Assembly: GCF_008973665.1 (NCBI RefSeq)
Contig: NZ_WACP01000001.1
Span: 620,001 to 684,000, forward strand
Origin: Paenibacillus tengchongensis
GTDB taxonomy: Bacteria; Bacillota; Bacilli; Paenibacillales; Paenibacillaceae
Length of the DNA: 64,000 nt
Direction: 5' to 3'
How positions within the stretch are numbered: position 1 is the first letter of the stretch; each line of letters starts with the position of its first letter. Made by a program: the position numbers and the translations under genes. This document shows positions 61,326 to 64,000 of this stretch, piece after piece. The notes under the pieces are model-generated. The model was not told where the DNA came from and made no database searches. It worked only from the letters and a program-made list of their open reading frames with translations.

Positions 61326-62225
61326 ATGCCTGTGTTCGGAACACTCTCCTACGGCAAACAGAAGACGATCATCATTGTGTCCTTTCTGCTGATTCCGCTG
61401 CTGCTGCTGGCTGTATTCACCTACTATCCGGCCATCAAGCTTGTCTATTACAGCTTTACCAACTGGGATGGCTACAGTCCCGAGAAGCCTTGGGTGGGCC
61501 TGGACAATTACCGCGAGGTATTCGGCAATCCGGATATTTTTAAAGTGTTCACCCATAACTTCGCTTACTTCGCCATGGGCATTGTCCAGAACATCGTCGC
61601 CATCTATTTCGCCGTTGTGCTGAACAGCCGGCTGCGCGGCAAGAACGCCTTCCGCATGCTGCTCTTCCTGCCCTACATTATGAACGGGGTCGCCGTCGCC
61701 TTCATGTTCGGCTATGTATTCGACACTACCAACGGCTCGCTCAATGTGTTCCTGAACTCCATCGGACTTACCGGGCTAGGGCAGACCAGCTGGCTCGGCA
61801 CCGAAGGGCTGGTGAACTACTCGCTGGCTTCCACCGGCTTCTGGCGGTTCATGGGCTACAACATGGTCATTTATATCGCCTCGCTGCAGGCCATTCCGCG
61901 CGATATGTATGAAGCGGCCACCATCGACGGCGCCGGTCCGCTGCAGACCCTGTGGCGCATTACGCTGCCGAACATGAAGCCGGTCATCCAGCTCAACCTG
62001 TTCCTGACCGTAACCGGTGCGCTTGAGGTCTTCGACCTTCCGTTCGTGCTCACCAAGGGCGGTCCTGCCGGGGCCAGCCAGACGTACGTGCAGCGCGTGG
62101 TAGATACGGCATTCGCCTTTAATAACTACGGACTCGCTTCGGCGATGAGCATCATCCTGCTCTTTTTTGTAGTCATCGTGCTGCTGCTGCAGCAATTTGT
62201 GCTAAGCCGGGGAGGGAACAACTGA
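61326..62225 (+). CDS. ABC sugar importer permease (MalF/UgpA type)
   Basis: A membrane protein of 299 residues with six spans. First span IIIVSFLLIPLLLLAVFTYY, loop SFTNWDGYSPEKPWVGLDNY and the EAA loop MYEAATIDGAGPLQTLWRI. It forms the channel with the next gene product. AAGGAAAGAAGG precedes the ATG. No dedicated ATPase gene is visible in the operon within the window. Confidence 0.92.
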   Translation: MPVFGTLSYGKQKTIIIVSFLLIPLLLLAVFTYYPAIKLVYYSFTNWDGYSPEKPWVGLDNYREVFGNPDIFKVFTHNFAYFAMGIVQNIVAIYFAVVLNSRLRGKNAFRMLLFLPYIMNGVAVAFMFGYVFDTTNGSLNVFLNSIGLTGLGQTSWLGTEGLVNYSLASTGFWRFMGYNMVIYIASLQAIPRDMYEAATIDGAGPLQTLWRITLPNMKPVIQLNLFLTVTGALEVFDLPFVLTKGGPAGASQTYVQRVVDTAFAFNNYGLASAMSIILLFFVVIVLLLQQFVLSRGGNN

Positions 62226-62227
62226 CG

Positions 62228-63061
62228 ATGGGCGCATACAAATTCGGCGTAAAAGATATCATCAAGTACATCACGCTGCTGATCGGCGTGTTTGTTGTCC
62301 TGTTTCCCCCTTATGTGGTTATTGTGAATGCCTTTAAATCGACGGATGAATTTAACCGCAGCAATTCCCTGGCCCTGCCGGACAGCTTTCTGAACTTCGA
62401 CAACTTCGTAACGGTGTTCCAGCGCGGTGGACTCATCAGCGGCTTCGGCAACGTCCTGATCATTATCATCATTACATTGACCCTGAACATTCTGTTTGGC
62501 ACAATGGTGGCATACGTACTGGGGCGGTTCTCCTTCAAGCTGAAGCCGCTGGTGTTCGGCGCTTACCTCGTCGCTACGGTCATTCCGAGCATCACGACCC
62601 AGGTGGCCACCTTCGGCATCATCAAGAATCTCGGTCTTTACAACACGCTGGGCGCACCTATCGTGCTGTATATCGGGGCGGATGTCATCCAGATCATTCT
62701 GTATTTACAGTTTATCCGCAACATTCCCGTCGATCTCGACGAGAATGCCATGGTGGAGGGCGCGTCCCTGTTCAAAATCTACCGTTCTATCATCTTCCCG
62801 CTGCTGACGCCGGCCACGGCGACGCTGGTGATTCTGAAGACGATCAGCATCTACAATGATATGTATATCCCTTATCTCTACATGCCGAAGCAAAGCCTTG
62901 GCGTCGTCACGACGGTACTCATGCGGTTTCAGGGCGTCAACACCGCCGACTGGAACCTGATTTGCGCCGCCATTCTGCTCATTCTGCTGCCTACGGTCAT
63001 TCTGTACTTTTTCCTGCAGCGGTACATTTTTGAAGGCGTAGCCAGCGGAGCGGTAAAGTAG
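62228..63061 (+). CDS. ABC sugar importer permease (MalG/AraQ type)
   Basis: The second permease, 277 residues. IKYITLLIGVFVVLFPPYVV is the first span, and the EAA loop reads DENAMVEGASLFKIYRSI, so the usual EAA is NAM here. The end RYIFEGVASGAVK is the usual tail of this subunit. It starts 2 bases after the previous stop and is co-translated with it. The ribosome site GGGAGG lies within the end of the previous gene. Confidence 0.92.
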   Translation: MGAYKFGVKDIIKYITLLIGVFVVLFPPYVVIVNAFKSTDEFNRSNSLALPDSFLNFDNFVTVFQRGGLISGFGNVLIIIIITLTLNILFGTMVAYVLGRFSFKLKPLVFGAYLVATVIPSITTQVATFGIIKNLGLYNTLGAPIVLYIGADVIQIILYLQFIRNIPVDLDENAMVEGASLFKIYRSIIFPLLTPATATLVILKTISIYNDMYIPYLYMPKQSLGVVTTVLMRFQGVNTADWNLICAAILLILLPTVILYFFLQRYIFEGVASGAVK

Positions 63062-63089
63062 GGAACCCTGGGGAAAGGAATGGGGCTCT

Positions 63090-64000
63090 ATGCTTTCAAT
63101 GATCCGGCGGGTTTCACTCAAGCTGTGGCTCTTTCTGGCCAATCTTCCGATGGAGCGGAAGCTGATCGTCGTGTTCGTATTTCTGATATCGCTTCCGATC
63201 ACGTACGTCAGCTATATGTCCTCCCGCTCCACCTTCCAGTCGGTCCTGGCCGACTCCGCGGACAGCGCGGGACAAATGGCAGACAGCGCCTCGGATACCG
63301 TCGACAGATATATCGCCGACCTCAAGAGGTATACGGCTCTCCCACTGTACAATACAGATGTGCAGTTCTACCTGGAGCAGCAGAACACCGACTGGGAGAA
63401 AAATACCGGAATGGCGATGTTCCTCAGCTATCTGAACCACACTAAAGAGGAGATTGTCGCCGTTTATCTGGCGGATAAATACGGAAGGGTCTATTACGAC
63501 AAGGAGCCAGGCATCAACAGGCTGTACCCGGAAGACCGGATGATGCGGTGGCGTGACCTGACGACCGGAGCGGGTGTGGCGCCTGTGCTTGAGGGACGGC
63601 ATACGATCCGGGTCAATGCAGGTGAGCAGCGCGAGGTCTTCAGCGTGCTGCGCACCGTAAGCTCGGTCAGTACGCTTGCTCCGATCGGCATCCTTGTCTT
63701 TGATATCGACATCGGCCTCTTCAAGGGCATCGTCGACCCGGTGGACGCCGTGACCCAAGGCCGTACACTGATCATGGACAGTTCTGGCAAGCTGATCTAT
63801 GCCAGCGGCGAGGCGGCAGAGCAAGGCGGTCCTTCTGTTCTCGAAGAGAACGCCGGACTGTTGTCCGCTAAAGTGTCCGCTGTCAGGGGACACTTTGAGA
63901 TCGGGATGGGCGGCCAGGACTACCTCGCGGTGTATACCGTTTCACCCGACACCGGCTGGACCACGCTGGTATCCATTCCGCTGGAACGCATTCTGTCCCC
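63090..64000 (+). CDS. YesM-type sensor histidine kinase (3' end outside window)
   Basis: The N-terminal 303 residues of a membrane sensor kinase. A basic start (MLSMIRRVSLKLWLFLANLP) precedes the first span KLIVVFVFLISLPITYVSYM. A long extracytoplasmic sensor follows with dCache-like features: DTVDRYIADLKRYTALPLYN, IVAVYLADKYGRVYYDKEPG, ILVFDIDIGLFKGIVDPVDA and LAVYTVSPDTGWTTLVSIP at the edge. The HAMP and kinase domains should lie beyond the window. It follows the importer genes after 28 bp and probably senses the same sugar; a YesN partner is expected next. GGAAAGGAATGGGG precedes the ATG. Confidence 0.86.
   Translation, partial: MLSMIRRVSLKLWLFLANLPMERKLIVVFVFLISLPITYVSYMSSRSTFQSVLADSADSAGQMADSASDTVDRYIADLKRYTALPLYNTDVQFYLEQQNTDWEKNTGMAMFLSYLNHTKEEIVAVYLADKYGRVYYDKEPGINRLYPEDRMMRWRDLTTGAGVAPVLEGRHTIRVNAGEQREVFSVLRTVSSVSTLAPIGILVFDIDIGLFKGIVDPVDAVTQGRTLIMDSSGKLIYASGEAAEQGGPSVLEENAGLLSAKVSAVRGHFEIGMGGQDYLAVYTVSPDTGWTTLVSIPLERILS

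Overview
The window looks like a chromosomal segment of a spore-forming, low-G+C-lineage Gram-positive bacterium, most likely Paenibacillus or a close relative. The reasons are a complete gerA-gerB-gerC spore germination operon, Shine-Dalgarno sites of the AGGAGG type ahead of nearly every gene, an HPr kinase homologue with a catabolite (cre) operator, YesM/YesN two-component pairs beside sugar ABC transporters, and a dense set of intracellular glycoside hydrolases. This assignment is inferred from gene content; no rRNA or tRNA gene lies in the window.

Layout. 1-9200: an EAL-domain protein cut by the left edge, an HPr kinase-like protein with an ABC exporter, an ADP-ribosylglycohydrolase, a Gfo/Idh/MocA oxidoreductase, two small nucleotide-cleaning enzymes, a broken fosB-like remnant and a YceI-family protein. 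9300-16700: an OmpR-type two-component pair, an unknown protein, a lipoprotein, an amidase, YciI and YpsA-like proteins and a proline/glycine-rich lipoprotein. 17200-21300: gerA-gerB-gerC. 21298-40350: carbohydrate utilisation, with two GH42 beta-galactosidases, AraC regulators, an ABC sugar importer with a divergent YesM/YesN pair, an SGNH esterase, a GH31 alpha-xylosidase-like enzyme and a SnoaL-like protein. 40700-44100: a response regulator, ABC exporter and histidine kinase module of the antimicrobial-peptide resistance type. 44643-50752: a large methyltransferase, a radical SAM protein, a second Gfo/Idh/MocA enzyme and threonine synthase. 50900-54000: two tandem-repeat arrays around a CYTH gene, then a predicted nuclease-fold/HTH protein. 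54254-64000: GH36 alpha-galactosidase, GH2 beta-mannosidase and a divergent ABC importer with cre control, followed by a YesM-like kinase cut by the right edge.

The sugar genes fit together as uptake of beta-galactosides, alpha-galactosides and mannosides through binding-protein ABC importers. Membrane YesM kinases would sense the sugars, and cytoplasmic GH42, GH31, GH36 and GH2 enzymes would hydrolyse them.

The most unusual content is non-coding. Six intergenic elements of 185-186 bp share a rigid plan: a 22-bp motif occurs four times, twice forward and twice inverted, at start-to-start spacings of 51 (or 52), 61 and 51 (or 52) bp, while the linkers vary in sequence but hardly in length. 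Separately, a 1.35-kb array repeats a 22-bp palindrome 26 times in a perfect 52-bp register. The two share motif size, period and a core sequence, which suggests one family of repeats that is either bound by a protein or folds as a structure.
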